Shown piece by piece: positions 18,291 to 26,978 of a DNA stretch of 64,000 nt; position 1 is the stretch's first letter, and every line of letters starts with the position of its first letter. The DNA is from Ruegeria arenilitoris. Its GTDB lineage: Bacteria > Pseudomonadota > Alphaproteobacteria > Rhodobacterales > Rhodobacteraceae. The notes under the pieces were generated by a model. That model did no database searches. It had not been told where the DNA came from and saw only the letters and a list, made by a program, of their open reading frames with translations. Both the position numbers and the translations under genes were made by a program. The stretch spans positions 62,001 through 126,000 of the forward strand of contig NZ_WPZQ01000002.1 of the NCBI RefSeq assembly GCF_013030265.1, read 5' to 3'.

Positions 18291-18485
18291 TTAGTTGAAG
18301 TTCGGCGTGGTTACGGTAACACCGGTCAGCGCGCTTTCTACGCTGTCTGCCAGATCGCTGGCACCAGTACGGACCTGGTTGTATGCAACAGCAGCCAGAG
18401 CAACAACAGCAGCGGTCAGAACGACCCAGTCTACAGTTACGGCACCGTCTTCGTCTTTACGGAAGTTCTTGATGAACTTGATCAT
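18291..18485 (-). CDS. flp: Flp-type pilin 2, probable major pilin
   Basis: The 64-residue prepilin has the leader MIKFIKNFRKDEDG, a predicted cut after Gly14, and the same AVTVDWVVLTAAVV start of the mature helix as flp1. The strong AGGAGG ribosome site eight bases upstream, its first position in the locus and the hairpin downstream make it the likely major structural pilin. A short palindrome (ACTAAG-ATTAA-CTTAGT) overlaps its stop codon. Confidence 0.93.
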   Translation of the reverse strand: MIKFIKNFRKDEDGAVTVDWVVLTAAVVALAAVAYNQVRTGASDLADSVESALTGVTVTTPNFN

Positions 18486-18836
18486 GTTTCGTCCCTCCTA
18501 AAGGATCTAACTCTAATTAACCTCGGCGTCTTGTCAGAGCTTTCTCTCTCAGTCAGCCCCCGATCGTCTCGGCATGGCACTATGATTGCTCTTCGTGCGT
18601 GGCAGGAATTGGGCCAAACAGCGAATTTTTCGCCTCAAGCTTAACTTTTTAGTCATTTATTTTATAACTAATTGAAAAATAATGAAAAAAAATGTTGTGC
18701 CATTTGACGGAACCGTGGGGGGCGATGCAAATTTACGCCAAATGAGGCGAAATCGCCCCATTTCGCTTTGTTTTTCTGGCCTTGCGGGAAGATTCGCGTA
18801 TCAAATCAACCCAAAAGAAAAGATGAGGCAGGCAGA
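18486..18836. promoter_or_regulatory. Divergent intergenic region between pilins and lytic transglycosylase
   Basis: This 351-bp gap has no convincing gene. The part at about 18640-18700 is very AT-rich (runs of A and T), unlike the surrounding DNA. A GCGAAAT-CGCCCC-ATTTCGC inverted repeat lies at 18747-18766. It must contain the flp2 promoter on the minus strand and the transglycosylase promoter on the plus strand. Confidence 0.6.
18575..18590 (+). promoter_or_regulatory. Possible sigma-54 promoter (-24/-12)
   Basis: TGGCAC-TATGA-TTGCT matches the sigma-54 -24/-12 consensus with correct spacing and points toward the lytic transglycosylase gene, about 250 bp away. No enhancer-binding regulator is encoded nearby, so chance is possible. 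Confidence 0.35.
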
Positions 18837-19700
18837 ATGTATCTCCGGGACGCACTTACATGCGCCGGCGTTTTGGCGTTGCTATTCGCAACGGCGGCGC
18901 CTGTGCCCGCAGCTGATGTAGAGCCACGCGGCGTATACAAAAGAATCAAGGCTCCTAAGCCCGGCGCGCGACCGCGCGTGACTGTTCAGATCACCGAGGA
19001 AGAGCACGCGTCATCGCCTTCAGCTCCCAGCACGGGGACTGAGTTGGTGGTGCCAGAAATCATTGCACGTGCAAAACCGCCGGCCGATCTGCCTTTGCCA
19101 GATGCGCCAAAAAAACCTGTCGGGTCATACAAGGCATTCTGGGAAACGATTTCACCCGAATTGGCAAAAGCCGGTGCTGGCCGACTCGATAGTGCTTTCC
19201 AGGCACTTTCGTCGACGGGTGTTACTTCACCACGGTTGAAGACTCTTCAGAATATCGTACAGCAAAGAGGGGTCGACATTCTGCGCTCAACAATAGGCAC
19301 AGAGGTCTCTCCGGCGCTGGTGCTTGCTGTGATTTCCGTTGAATCTGCGGGGCGCTCGGATGCTGTCAGCTCTGCAGGCGCGCAGGGGTTGATGCAGTTG
19401 ATGCCAGCGACTGCCGAACGTTTCGGGGTCAAGGACAGCCTGAAGCCCGAGCAGAACATAGCCGGTGGTGTAAAGTACCTGGACTGGCTGATGGGGGAAT
19501 TCGGAAACGATCCGATCCTGGTTCTGGCTGGATATAATGCAGGAGAGGGTGCAGTGCGTAAACACAGCGGTGTGCCACCCTATGCCGAAACCCGCGATTA
19601 CGTTCCCAAGGTTCTGGCGGCATTTCAGGTCGCCCGAGCGCTTTGCGCCACGCCACCTGAACTGATCTCTGACGGGTGCGTTTTCCAGACCCTGAATTGA
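18837..19700 (+). CDS. Lytic transglycosylase, SLT domain, exported
   Basis: The ATG at 18837 (GAGG upstream) gives a signal peptide ending near PVPAAD. A Pro-rich linker follows, then a C-terminal SLT fold: SPALVLAVISVESAGRSDAVS (catalytic Glu in ESAG), AQGLMQLMPATAERFGV, and AGYNAGEGAV. Such enzymes cut peptidoglycan glycan strands. Its divergent position next to the pilin genes suggests wall remodelling for the pilus, by analogy with other secretion systems (inference). The protein is 287 residues. Confidence 0.9.
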   Translation: MYLRDALTCAGVLALLFATAAPVPAADVEPRGVYKRIKAPKPGARPRVTVQITEEEHASSPSAPSTGTELVVPEIIARAKPPADLPLPDAPKKPVGSYKAFWETISPELAKAGAGRLDSAFQALSSTGVTSPRLKTLQNIVQQRGVDILRSTIGTEVSPALVLAVISVESAGRSDAVSSAGAQGLMQLMPATAERFGVKDSLKPEQNIAGGVKYLDWLMGEFGNDPILVLAGYNAGEGAVRKHSGVPPYAETRDYVPKVLAAFQVARALCATPPELISDGCVFQTLN

Positions 19701-19701
19701 A

Positions 19702-19728
19702 AAAGGCCCGCTCTCAGGCGGGCCTTTC
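19702..19728. terminator. Bidirectional terminator between transglycosylase and scoB
   Basis: AAAGGCCCGC-TCTCAG-GCGGGCCTTT-type perfect arms (19702-19711 and 19718-19727) have T-rich flanks on both strands. It separates two convergent genes and can serve both. Confidence 0.85.
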
Positions 19729-19741
19729 CGTATCTACAGGA

Positions 19742-20368
19742 TCAGTTGACGATATTGGCCTCAGTCGCAGCGCGAATCTCGTCCTCGGTCACGCCCTCTG
19801 CGATCTCGATGATTTTCAGGCCGCCCTCAACCACGTCCAGAACGCCCAGATTGGTGATGATGCGATTCACCACCTTCTTGCCGGTCAGCGGCAGGGTGCA
19901 TTTCTTCAGCAGCTTGGATTTGCCGTGCTTGTTGGTGTGATCCATCACAACGATCACGCGGCCAACGCCCGCAACCAGATCCATCGCGCCGCCCATGCCT
20001 TTGACCAGCACGCCGGGAATCATCCAGTTGGCCAGATCGCCCTCTTCATCGACTTCCATCGCGCCCAGAACAGCGGCAGCGATCTTACCACCCCGAATCA
20101 TCGCAAAGGAGGTCGCGCTGTCGAAATAAGACGTGCGAGACAGTTCGGTGATCGTCTGCTTACCGGCATTGATCAGGTCTGCGTCCTCTTCGCCCTCAAA
20201 AGGGAAGGGGCCCATGCCCAGCATACCGTTCTCGGACTGCAGGGTGATGTCTTTGTCACCCACATAGTTCGCCACCAGCGTCGGAATACCGATGCCGAGG
20301 TTCACATACATGCCGTCTTCCAGCTCTTGTGCCGCGCGTGCGGCCATCTGATTACGATCCCAGGGCAT
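19742..20368 (-). CDS. scoB: 3-oxoacid CoA-transferase subunit B
   Basis: The 208-residue subunit carries the catalytic Glu in SENGMLGMGPFP and the N-terminal NLGIGIPTLVANYV. With subunit A it moves CoA between succinyl-CoA and acetoacetate or a related 3-oxoacid. The start codon overlaps the scoA stop codon by one base (TAATG), so the two subunits are translationally coupled. In roseobacters this couples ketone-body or polyhydroxybutyrate breakdown to the TCA cycle; the exact acceptor is not shown by sequence. Confidence 0.93.
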   Translation of the reverse strand: MPWDRNQMAARAAQELEDGMYVNLGIGIPTLVANYVGDKDITLQSENGMLGMGPFPFEGEEDADLINAGKQTITELSRTSYFDSATSFAMIRGGKIAAAVLGAMEVDEEGDLANWMIPGVLVKGMGGAMDLVAGVGRVIVVMDHTNKHGKSKLLKKCTLPLTGKKVVNRIITNLGVLDVVEGGLKIIEIAEGVTEDEIRAATEANIVN

Positions 20369-21072
20369 TATGCTTCCTCCTTCTTACGGGTGGTGCGTTG
20401 TTCGATGCGCTTTTCATGCTCGCCTTGAATGATGCGATGCACATAGATGCCGGGCAGGTGGATGGCATCGGGATCCAGTGAGCCGCGCGGTACGATCTCT
20501 TCAACTTCAGCGATACAGATCTTACCGCAGGTCGCAGCAGGCACGTTGAAGTTTCGCGCGGTCTTGCGGAAAATCAGGTTGCCAGTGTCGTCGGCTTTCC
20601 AGGCTTTGACGATGGCCAGATCGGCAAAAATGCCTTCTTCCAGAATGTAAGTCTCGCCATTGAAGTCTTTGTGCTCTTTGCCCTCGGCGATCACGGTGCC
20701 CACACCAGTCTTGGTGTAGAAGCCGGGGATGCCAGCGCCACCGGCACGCATACGCTCAGCCAGTGTGCCTTGCGGGTTGAATTCCAGCTCCAGCTCACCG
20801 CTCAGGTACTGGCGCATGAACTCGGCGTTTTCGCCAACGTAAGAGCTGATCATCTTTTTGACCTGCTTGGTCTGCAGCAGGATGCCGATCCCGAAATCGT
20901 CGACGCCGGCGTTGTTCGAGGCAAAGGTCAGGTTCTGAGCGCCCGAGTCCTTGATGGCCTCAAGCAGTAGCTCGGGAATACCGCACAGGCCAAAACCGCC
21001 CGCCGCGATCATCATGCCGTCCGAGATCACTCCATCGAGCGCTTCGGTGGCATTGGCATAGACTTTCTTCAT
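20368..21072 (-). CDS. scoA: 3-oxoacid CoA-transferase subunit A
   Basis: Start at ATG 21072 (GGGGGAG upstream) gives 234 residues beginning MKKVYANATEALDGV. The glycine-rich GGFGLCGIPELLLEA block and the SNNAGVDDFGIG motif identify the alpha subunit. It is the first gene of the two-gene unit with scoB. The C terminus is charged (EKRIEQRTTRKKEEA), which is usual. Confidence 0.93.
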   Translation of the reverse strand: MKKVYANATEALDGVISDGMMIAAGGFGLCGIPELLLEAIKDSGAQNLTFASNNAGVDDFGIGILLQTKQVKKMISSYVGENAEFMRQYLSGELELEFNPQGTLAERMRAGGAGIPGFYTKTGVGTVIAEGKEHKDFNGETYILEEGIFADLAIVKAWKADDTGNLIFRKTARNFNVPAATCGKICIAEVEEIVPRGSLDPDAIHLPGIYVHRIIQGEHEKRIEQRTTRKKEEA

Positions 21073-21175
21073 GGAAAACTCCCCCAATGACATGGTGATG
21101 GCGCAGGTTGTGCCGCCGCGTCACGGGGAAGTCAATGAAACCAAGGGGTAGGTGGTATTTCTACCTAGCCGACCG

Positions 21176-23815
21176 TCAAGTGGCCGCCTTTTTGGTCGTC
21201 TTCTTGGCAGCGGTCTTTTTCTTGGGTGCGGCTTTTTTCTTGGTACCCTTTTTGGCTGCGCGCTCGTTTACCAGTTCGATGGCCATTTCCTGCGTCACAT
21301 CTTCCGGCTTGATGTCTTTGGGAATGGTCGCGTTGACCTTTTCCCATTTCACATACGGTCCATAGCGCCCGTCCAGAACCTGCATGGCGCCGCCATCCGG
21401 ATGCTCTCCCAGCTCTTTGAGCGGTTTCGCAGCCGCCTGACCGCGTCGCCCAGGGTTGGCGCGCTTTTCAGCTAGCAATTCCACAGCCCGGTTCATGCCG
21501 ATCTCAAATACATCGTTGGGGTCTTTGAGGTTGGCGTAGACCGGCTTTGCCTCTTCCGGCAGCTGATGCATCAGGTAAGGCCCAAATCGCCCGAAATTAG
21601 AACTGATCATACCACCTTCGGGATGTTCACCAATCTGACGCGGCAGGCTCAGCAGAGTCACTGCCTTCTCCAGATCCATGTCGTCCTTGCTCCACCCACG
21701 AGGCAGAGAGGCACGAGGTGGTTTTTTGTTTTCAGGTGTTGATTCACCGCGCTGAACATAGGGACCAAAGCGCCCGGATTTCAGCCAGATCTCATCCCCT
21801 GCATCTTCGCCCAACAGACGTTCATCCCCTTCGGCACCCTCACCGGCAATGGGGCGTGTGTAAGTGCATTCGGGATAGTTCCCACAGCCCACGAAACCGC
21901 CGGTCCGGGATGTTTTTAGGTGCAACTGACCCACACCGCATTTCGGGCAGATACGCGGATCGGACCCATCTTCTCTTGGCGGATACAGCTGCGGCGCCAG
22001 CGCCTCGTCCAGCTTGTCCAACACTTCCGAGATACGCAGTTCAGACGTCTCACCAATTGCAGCTGAGAAATCGCGCCAGAACTTGCCCAGCAGATCCTTG
22101 TAATCCCGGTCGCCTGCGCTGACATCGTCCAGCTGTTCTTCCAGATTTGCGGTGAACTCGTACCCGACATATTGCCGGAAGAAGTTCAGCAGGAAGATCG
22201 TAACGATCCGGCCCTTCTCCTCAGGGATCAACCGGTTCTTGTCCTTCCGCACATATTCCCGGTCCTGAATCGTGGTCACGATTGAGGCGTAGGTTGACGG
22301 GCGACCGATTCCCAACTCTTCCATCCGCTTGACCAGTGTGGCCTCGGTGTAACGCGGTGGTGGCTGCGTGTGGTGCTGCAGCGCCAGAACGGATTCGTTC
22401 TCGGACAGAACGGCCTCTTTCGCGACCTTGTCGCCAGTTTCACTGGTCGCCTTCGCGAACTGATCCCGCAATGAGGTTTTGGCAAAGCGAGCCGGATCGC
22501 CTTGCATGATCTGTGGCAGGCGCTTTTCATCCTCGTCGGCCACGTCATCTCGGCCTTCTTCGTAAACGCGCATGAACCCGTCAAACAGCACCACCTGACC
22601 CGTGGCACGCAGACCAACCTGACCATCATCGCTGCCGATTTCGACCGTTGTACGCTCCAGCCGAGCTGCAGCCATCTGGCAAGCAATCGTACGTTTCCAG
22701 ATCAGGTCATACAGTTTGCGCTGATCTTCATCCGTCACCTTCAGAGCCTTGGCATCACGGGTCATATCCGTTGGGCGGATACACTCGTGCGCTTCCTGGG
22801 CGTTCTTGGCCTTGTTCTTGTAGATACGCGGGCTGTCTGGAACATATTCCGCGCCATACCGATCAGCGATGGCGTCACGCGTGGCTGCAACAGCCTCGGG
22901 AGCCATGTCGATACCGTCGGTTCGCATATAGGTAATGTAACCCGCCTCATACAATCGCTGCGCTACCTGCATGGCGTGTCGCGCGCCCATGCCGAACTTG
23001 CGGCTGGCCTCTTGCTGCAGGGTCGAAGTCATGAATGGGGCGCTGGGATTGCGCGCCGCTGGTTTCGCCTCAACCGATGTCACGCTCAGCGCGCGGCTGG
23101 TGATAGCCTGAACCGCCAGCTCCGCCTGCGTGGCATTGGCCAGATCGTGTTTGTCCAGCTTTTTACCAGCCAGAGTGACCAGGCGGGCCTCATAGGTCTG
23201 ACCGCGTGGTGTTTCGAACAGCGCTTTTACCGACCAGTATTCAACTGGTTTGAAGGCCTCAATCTCCATCTCACGCTCGACGATCAGACGCAGACAGACC
23301 GATTGAACGCGTCCAGCCGATTTTGCGCCCGGCAGCTTGCGCCACAGAACCGGAGACAGGTTGAAGCCCACAAGATAGTCCAGTGCGCGACGGGCCAGAT
23401 AAGCCTCGACCAGAGGCATATCGACCTCGCGAGGGTTCTGCATGGCCTGTGTCACCGCCTCTTTGGTGATCGCGTTGAAAGTGACCCGGCTTACCGGAGT
23501 ATCTTTCTTGATGGAACGGCGCTTGGTCAGCGCTTCCTGCAGGTGCCAGCTAATCGCTTCTCCCTCGCGGTCGGGGTCGGTCGCAAGGATCAGTGCGTTG
23601 TCTTCCTTCAGGGCGTCAGCGATCGCCTTGACGTGTTTTCGGCTGTCGTTGCCGACCTCCCACTTCATCGAAAATTCGTGGTCTGGATCGACAGATCCGT
23701 CCTTCGGTGGAAGGTCCCGAACGTGACCATACGAGGCCAGAACCGTGTAGTCGGGGCCAAGGTATTTATTGATTGTTTTAGCTTTGGCCGGGGATTCTAC
23801 AACAACTACAGGCAT
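21176..23815 (-). CDS. topA: DNA topoisomerase I
   Basis: The 879-residue type IA enzyme relaxes negative supercoils. It has the Toprim acidic motif DPDREGEAISWH at 80-91 and the active-site Tyr at about 296 in ITYMRTD. There is one four-Cys zinc finger (CPKCG...CGNYPEC, about 600-630), then several GRFGPYV-type C-terminal repeats. It ends in a Lys/Ala-rich tail of about 28 residues resembling a histone H1 tail, likely for DNA binding. It lies downstream of dprA on the same strand, an order common in bacteria. Confidence 0.97.
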   Translation of the reverse strand: MPVVVVESPAKAKTINKYLGPDYTVLASYGHVRDLPPKDGSVDPDHEFSMKWEVGNDSRKHVKAIADALKEDNALILATDPDREGEAISWHLQEALTKRRSIKKDTPVSRVTFNAITKEAVTQAMQNPREVDMPLVEAYLARRALDYLVGFNLSPVLWRKLPGAKSAGRVQSVCLRLIVEREMEIEAFKPVEYWSVKALFETPRGQTYEARLVTLAGKKLDKHDLANATQAELAVQAITSRALSVTSVEAKPAARNPSAPFMTSTLQQEASRKFGMGARHAMQVAQRLYEAGYITYMRTDGIDMAPEAVAATRDAIADRYGAEYVPDSPRIYKNKAKNAQEAHECIRPTDMTRDAKALKVTDEDQRKLYDLIWKRTIACQMAAARLERTTVEIGSDDGQVGLRATGQVVLFDGFMRVYEEGRDDVADEDEKRLPQIMQGDPARFAKTSLRDQFAKATSETGDKVAKEAVLSENESVLALQHHTQPPPRYTEATLVKRMEELGIGRPSTYASIVTTIQDREYVRKDKNRLIPEEKGRIVTIFLLNFFRQYVGYEFTANLEEQLDDVSAGDRDYKDLLGKFWRDFSAAIGETSELRISEVLDKLDEALAPQLYPPREDGSDPRICPKCGVGQLHLKTSRTGGFVGCGNYPECTYTRPIAGEGAEGDERLLGEDAGDEIWLKSGRFGPYVQRGESTPENKKPPRASLPRGWSKDDMDLEKAVTLLSLPRQIGEHPEGGMISSNFGRFGPYLMHQLPEEAKPVYANLKDPNDVFEIGMNRAVELLAEKRANPGRRGQAAAKPLKELGEHPDGGAMQVLDGRYGPYVKWEKVNATIPKDIKPEDVTQEMAIELVNERAAKKGTKKKAAPKKKTAAKKTTKKAAT

Positions 23816-23989
23816 TTAGTGAAAAACCTCGCTCGACGGATTTGGCGCCTTCTATGGCCGTGCAAAATGTGTGGGGCAAGGAGGAATTGTCAATGCGTTC
23901 CTTAAAATGACTGTTTTCGACCGGAATCTCAGGGGGATAATCGCCTGTTTGTATTCAATAACGACTGGGGTGCCCCCCAAATCAGGCAC

Positions 23990-25141
23990 CTAACTTGCCA
24001 GAGACAGCAATCCACCGGCCTGCCTTTGGATTCGCCCGTCAAGTTCCAGATCGACCAGCGCAGGGCCGATTTCCCCGGCCGTAGCGGCTATATCGCGGAT
24101 CAATTGATCCTCGGCGATGGGCGAAGGGCCAAGTCGGGACAGTATTTCGTTATGCAACCTCTGCCCATCCTTGCCTTTCTGTGCAGTATTGGGGGTCACA
24201 TTCGGGCAAGGCGTGGGGACAGATGGCTCATTGCCGGGATCAGCCGATTGCTGTGGAAGGGCCTCAATCACATCTTGCGCCGAGCGAACCAATGTGGCTC
24301 CATCCCGGATCAGCAGATTGCACCCTGCCGCCCGCGCATCGAAAGGATGGCCGGGGACCGCAAGAACCTCACGCCCCTGATCCAACGCATCCCGGGCAGT
24401 AATCAGGCTGCCTGATTTTGCTGCGGCTTCCACGACGACCACCGCCTGTGCCAGTCCTGAAATGATGCGATTGCGGCGTGGGAAATGTCTTGCCTGAGGT
24501 GTGACGCCCATCGGCTGTTCCGAAAGGCGCAATCCGGTCTCAAGCAGATCCTCCGCCAACTTGGCGTTTTCGGCCGGGTAAATCACATCGACACCGCCAG
24601 CCATTACCGCCACGGTTCCGGTTGCCATGGTCGCAAGATGAGCCGAGGTGTCGATTCCGCGCGCCAAGCCGGAAACCACTGCATAGTCATGCTCCGCCAA
24701 CTCCGCTGCCAATGCGCGTGCCATGCGTGACCCAAGCGAGGAACAGTTGCGTGCCCCAACCAATGCGATCATCGGGCGTTGTAGGACCGACAGGTTCCCA
24801 ATCGCCCAAAGCACTGGTGGAGCATCAGACAGATCGACCAGACTCTTTGGAAAGTCAGCGGCCCCAAGGCACAAAAGCTGCGCATTCGCAGCCTTTGCGG
24901 CCTTGAGTTCCGCCTCGATCACGCCGGGTGGGCAGATTTCATACCCTTCGATTCCGGCAGCGCGTGCCATTTCCGGCAGCGCGGCCAGCGCATTCTGCGC
25001 CGAGCCATGTTCGCGCAGCAGGCGCCGGAATGTCGCCGGACCAACCTTTCGCGAACGCATCAGACGAAGCCAGGAAAACCGGTCTTCTTCCGTGGTGGGT
25101 GGGAGTGTGGGGTGATGGGAAGATAGCTGCTCTTCGGTCAT
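23990..25141 (-). CDS. dprA: DNA-processing protein DprA
   Basis: The 383-residue protein has an N-terminal helix-hairpin-helix-like part (about 20-70), the extended Rossmann DprA core and a C-terminal winged-helix-like DML1 domain (about 310-380). Core motifs are ALVGARNCSSLG, VVSGLARGIDTSAHLATM, VMAGGVDVIYPAEN, PRRNRIISGLA and VEAAAKSGSLITA. DprA loads RecA onto incoming single-stranded DNA during transformation. A GGTGCC/GGCACC hairpin overlaps its stop codon. It is 174 bp upstream of topA. Confidence 0.95.
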   Translation of the reverse strand: MTEEQLSSHHPTLPPTTEEDRFSWLRLMRSRKVGPATFRRLLREHGSAQNALAALPEMARAAGIEGYEICPPGVIEAELKAAKAANAQLLCLGAADFPKSLVDLSDAPPVLWAIGNLSVLQRPMIALVGARNCSSLGSRMARALAAELAEHDYAVVSGLARGIDTSAHLATMATGTVAVMAGGVDVIYPAENAKLAEDLLETGLRLSEQPMGVTPQARHFPRRNRIISGLAQAVVVVEAAAKSGSLITARDALDQGREVLAVPGHPFDARAAGCNLLIRDGATLVRSAQDVIEALPQQSADPGNEPSVPTPCPNVTPNTAQKGKDGQRLHNEILSRLGPSPIAEDQLIRDIAATAGEIGPALVDLELDGRIQRQAGGLLSLAS

Positions 25142-25331
25142 CCGATGCTCCGCCTGATTGCAAAACAGGTTTACGAGATGTGGGGTTAACAGCTTGTGAA
25201 TCGACGAAAATTTTAAGAAGTCTGTCTAAGAATATTCCGCAGAACTTTCGTAAGTATATGATATCTAATTATAAGTGCTTCTGCGGATCTTTATGAGAAA
25301 ATCGCATAGCGATTTCAATATTCGGTACGGC

Positions 25332-25358
25332 AACAGCCCGAGTTAACCTCGAGCTGTT
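25332..25358 (-). terminator. Hairpin after tldD, possible terminator
   Basis: AACAGC-C-CGAG, a five-base loop, then CTCG-A-GCTGTT, forms ten pairs with one mismatch. It lies 22 bp past the tldD stop (minus strand). A second, shorter inverted repeat, AAATCGC-ATA-GCGATTT, lies at 25299-25315. Neither has a T-run. The 239-bp gap is AT-rich toward dprA, whose promoter must lie here. Confidence 0.4.
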
Positions 25359-25380
25359 AAGGCCTGATCTGACCTGCGAC

Positions 25381-26802
25381 TCAGGCTGCCGATCCACCAA
25401 CGGTCAGGCCGTCCATCAAAACAGTTGGCTGGCCAACGCCCACCGGCACCCATTGACCATCTTTGCCACAAGTGCCCATCCCGGGATCCAATGCCATGTC
25501 ATTGCCCAGACCGCGGATACGTTTCAACGCCGATGGCCCGTCGCCAATTAGCGTCGCGCCTTTGACGGGTGCACCGATCTTGCCGTTCTCGACCCGGTAA
25601 GCCTCGGTACATGAAAACACGAACTTGCCATTTGTGATGTCGACCTGCCCACCGCCGAAGCCCACCGCCCAGATGCCATCCTTGATATCGGCCACCAGTT
25701 CAGCAGGATCTGCATCACCACCCAGCATGATGGTGTTGGTCATGCGTGGCATGGGCTTGTGGGCATAACTCTGCCGCCGCCCATTGCCGGTTGGCGAAAC
25801 ACCCATCAATCGCGCGTTCTGACGGTCCTGCATGTAACCGGTCAGGATGCCGTCCTCGATCAGTACAGTGCGCGAACTTGGGGTGCCCTCGTCATCCACG
25901 GTAATCGATCCGCGACGATCCGGGATTGTGCCGTCATCAACTACGGTCACGCCTTTCGAGGCAATTTGCTGTCCCATCAGCCCAGCAAAGGCTGAGCTTC
26001 CTTTGCGATTGAAGTCACCCTCAAGGCCATGACCGATGGCCTCGTGCAGCAGAATGCCGGGCCAACCAGGGCCAAGCGCCACTTCCATCACGCCGGCAGG
26101 CGCGGGGATTGCATCCAGATTAACCAAAGCAATGCGCAACGCTTCGCGCGCCTTGTCCTGCCAGTCTGATGGATCAATCAGACCATCAAGACCCACACGT
26201 CCACCGCCGCCAGCGGAACCGCTTTCACGGCGACCATTCTGTTCGACGATCACCGAGACATTCAGGCGGGTCATCGGTCTTACATCGCGGACAAGAACAC
26301 CATCGGGGCGCAGGATCTCAACCTCCTGCACCGCGGCGGCGATGGTTGCGCTGACCTGAACCACACGGGAATCGAGGTCACGCGCAAATGCATCAATCTC
26401 GCGCAGCGTATCGATCTTGACCGGAAAGCTGGCGGATTCGATCGGATCTTCGTCTGTATAAAGCCGTGTATTTGTGGCGCGCGGTGCATCGGCAAGCGTT
26501 CCACCACCGTCCCCAACCGCCAGCCGTGCGGTTTCGGCCGCGCGTTTTAGCGAAGGGATCGAGACATCGGTCGAATGCGCATACCCTGCCACATCACCCT
26601 GAACCGCGCGCAGTCCAAATCCCTCAGAAGCGTCATAGGAAGCGGTGCGTAGACGCCCGTCATCGAAGACCAGAGACTCGGATTTACGCCGTTCAACATA
26701 AAGCTCTCCGTCCTCTGCACCCGCTGTGGCAGACTGCAGAACGGCCAGCGCTTCATCGTGAGGAAGGGCGGTTTCAAAAGGTCGAAACGGGGCTTGAGTC
26801 AT
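25381..26802 (-). CDS. tldD: Metalloprotease TldD
   Basis: I use the ATG at 26802, giving 473 residues. The zinc motif HEAIGH is at about 253-258, followed by GLEGDFNRKGSSAF as in the TldD/PmbA family. TldD normally acts with TldE (PmbA) as a heterodimer to trim unfolded or modified peptides; no tldE gene is in this window, as is usual in organisms where the two are unlinked. The gene is divergent from coxB, sharing a 176-bp promoter region with an FNR-type palindrome 20 bp before its start. Confidence 0.95.
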   Translation of the reverse strand: MTQAPFRPFETALPHDEALAVLQSATAGAEDGELYVERRKSESLVFDDGRLRTASYDASEGFGLRAVQGDVAGYAHSTDVSIPSLKRAAETARLAVGDGGGTLADAPRATNTRLYTDEDPIESASFPVKIDTLREIDAFARDLDSRVVQVSATIAAAVQEVEILRPDGVLVRDVRPMTRLNVSVIVEQNGRRESGSAGGGGRVGLDGLIDPSDWQDKAREALRIALVNLDAIPAPAGVMEVALGPGWPGILLHEAIGHGLEGDFNRKGSSAFAGLMGQQIASKGVTVVDDGTIPDRRGSITVDDEGTPSSRTVLIEDGILTGYMQDRQNARLMGVSPTGNGRRQSYAHKPMPRMTNTIMLGGDADPAELVADIKDGIWAVGFGGGQVDITNGKFVFSCTEAYRVENGKIGAPVKGATLIGDGPSALKRIRGLGNDMALDPGMGTCGKDGQWVPVGVGQPTVLMDGLTVGGSAA

Positions 26803-26821
26803 CGGTTGCTGCCTTTCGGGT

Positions 26822-26835
26822 TTGATCCAGATCAA
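26822..26835. promoter_or_regulatory. FNR/FnrL-type binding site
   Basis: TTGAT-CCAG-ATCAA is a perfect match to the TTGATnnnnATCAA consensus. It lies in the divergent region, about 20 bp from the tldD start and about 144 bp from coxB. It could place the oxidase under oxygen control. Confidence 0.7.
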
Positions 26836-26978
26836 AAATAGCGTCTGTTTGACGCAAGCATTTTGCTTTATCTACCCGACGGAATATGGTTTTTAACGCG
26901 GCCAAAGACAACGGGAGAGGTGTGACCGATTCACGCCTTTTCGCGAGAGAAGCAAAGATCAAACGATCAGGACAGAAC

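Noticed and set aside
18507-18520. Possible CtrA box (CTAA-N6-TTAA) before flp2
   Set aside because: One half-site is mismatched and the spacer is six rather than seven bases; too weak to call.
18682-18921. Short plus-strand frame in the pilin upstream region
   Set aside because: It overlaps the start and signal peptide of the lytic transglycosylase in another frame and has no domain.
22502-23905. 467-codon plus-strand frame opposite topA
   Set aside because: topA is unmistakable on the other strand with all motifs; the antisense product has no recognisable family.
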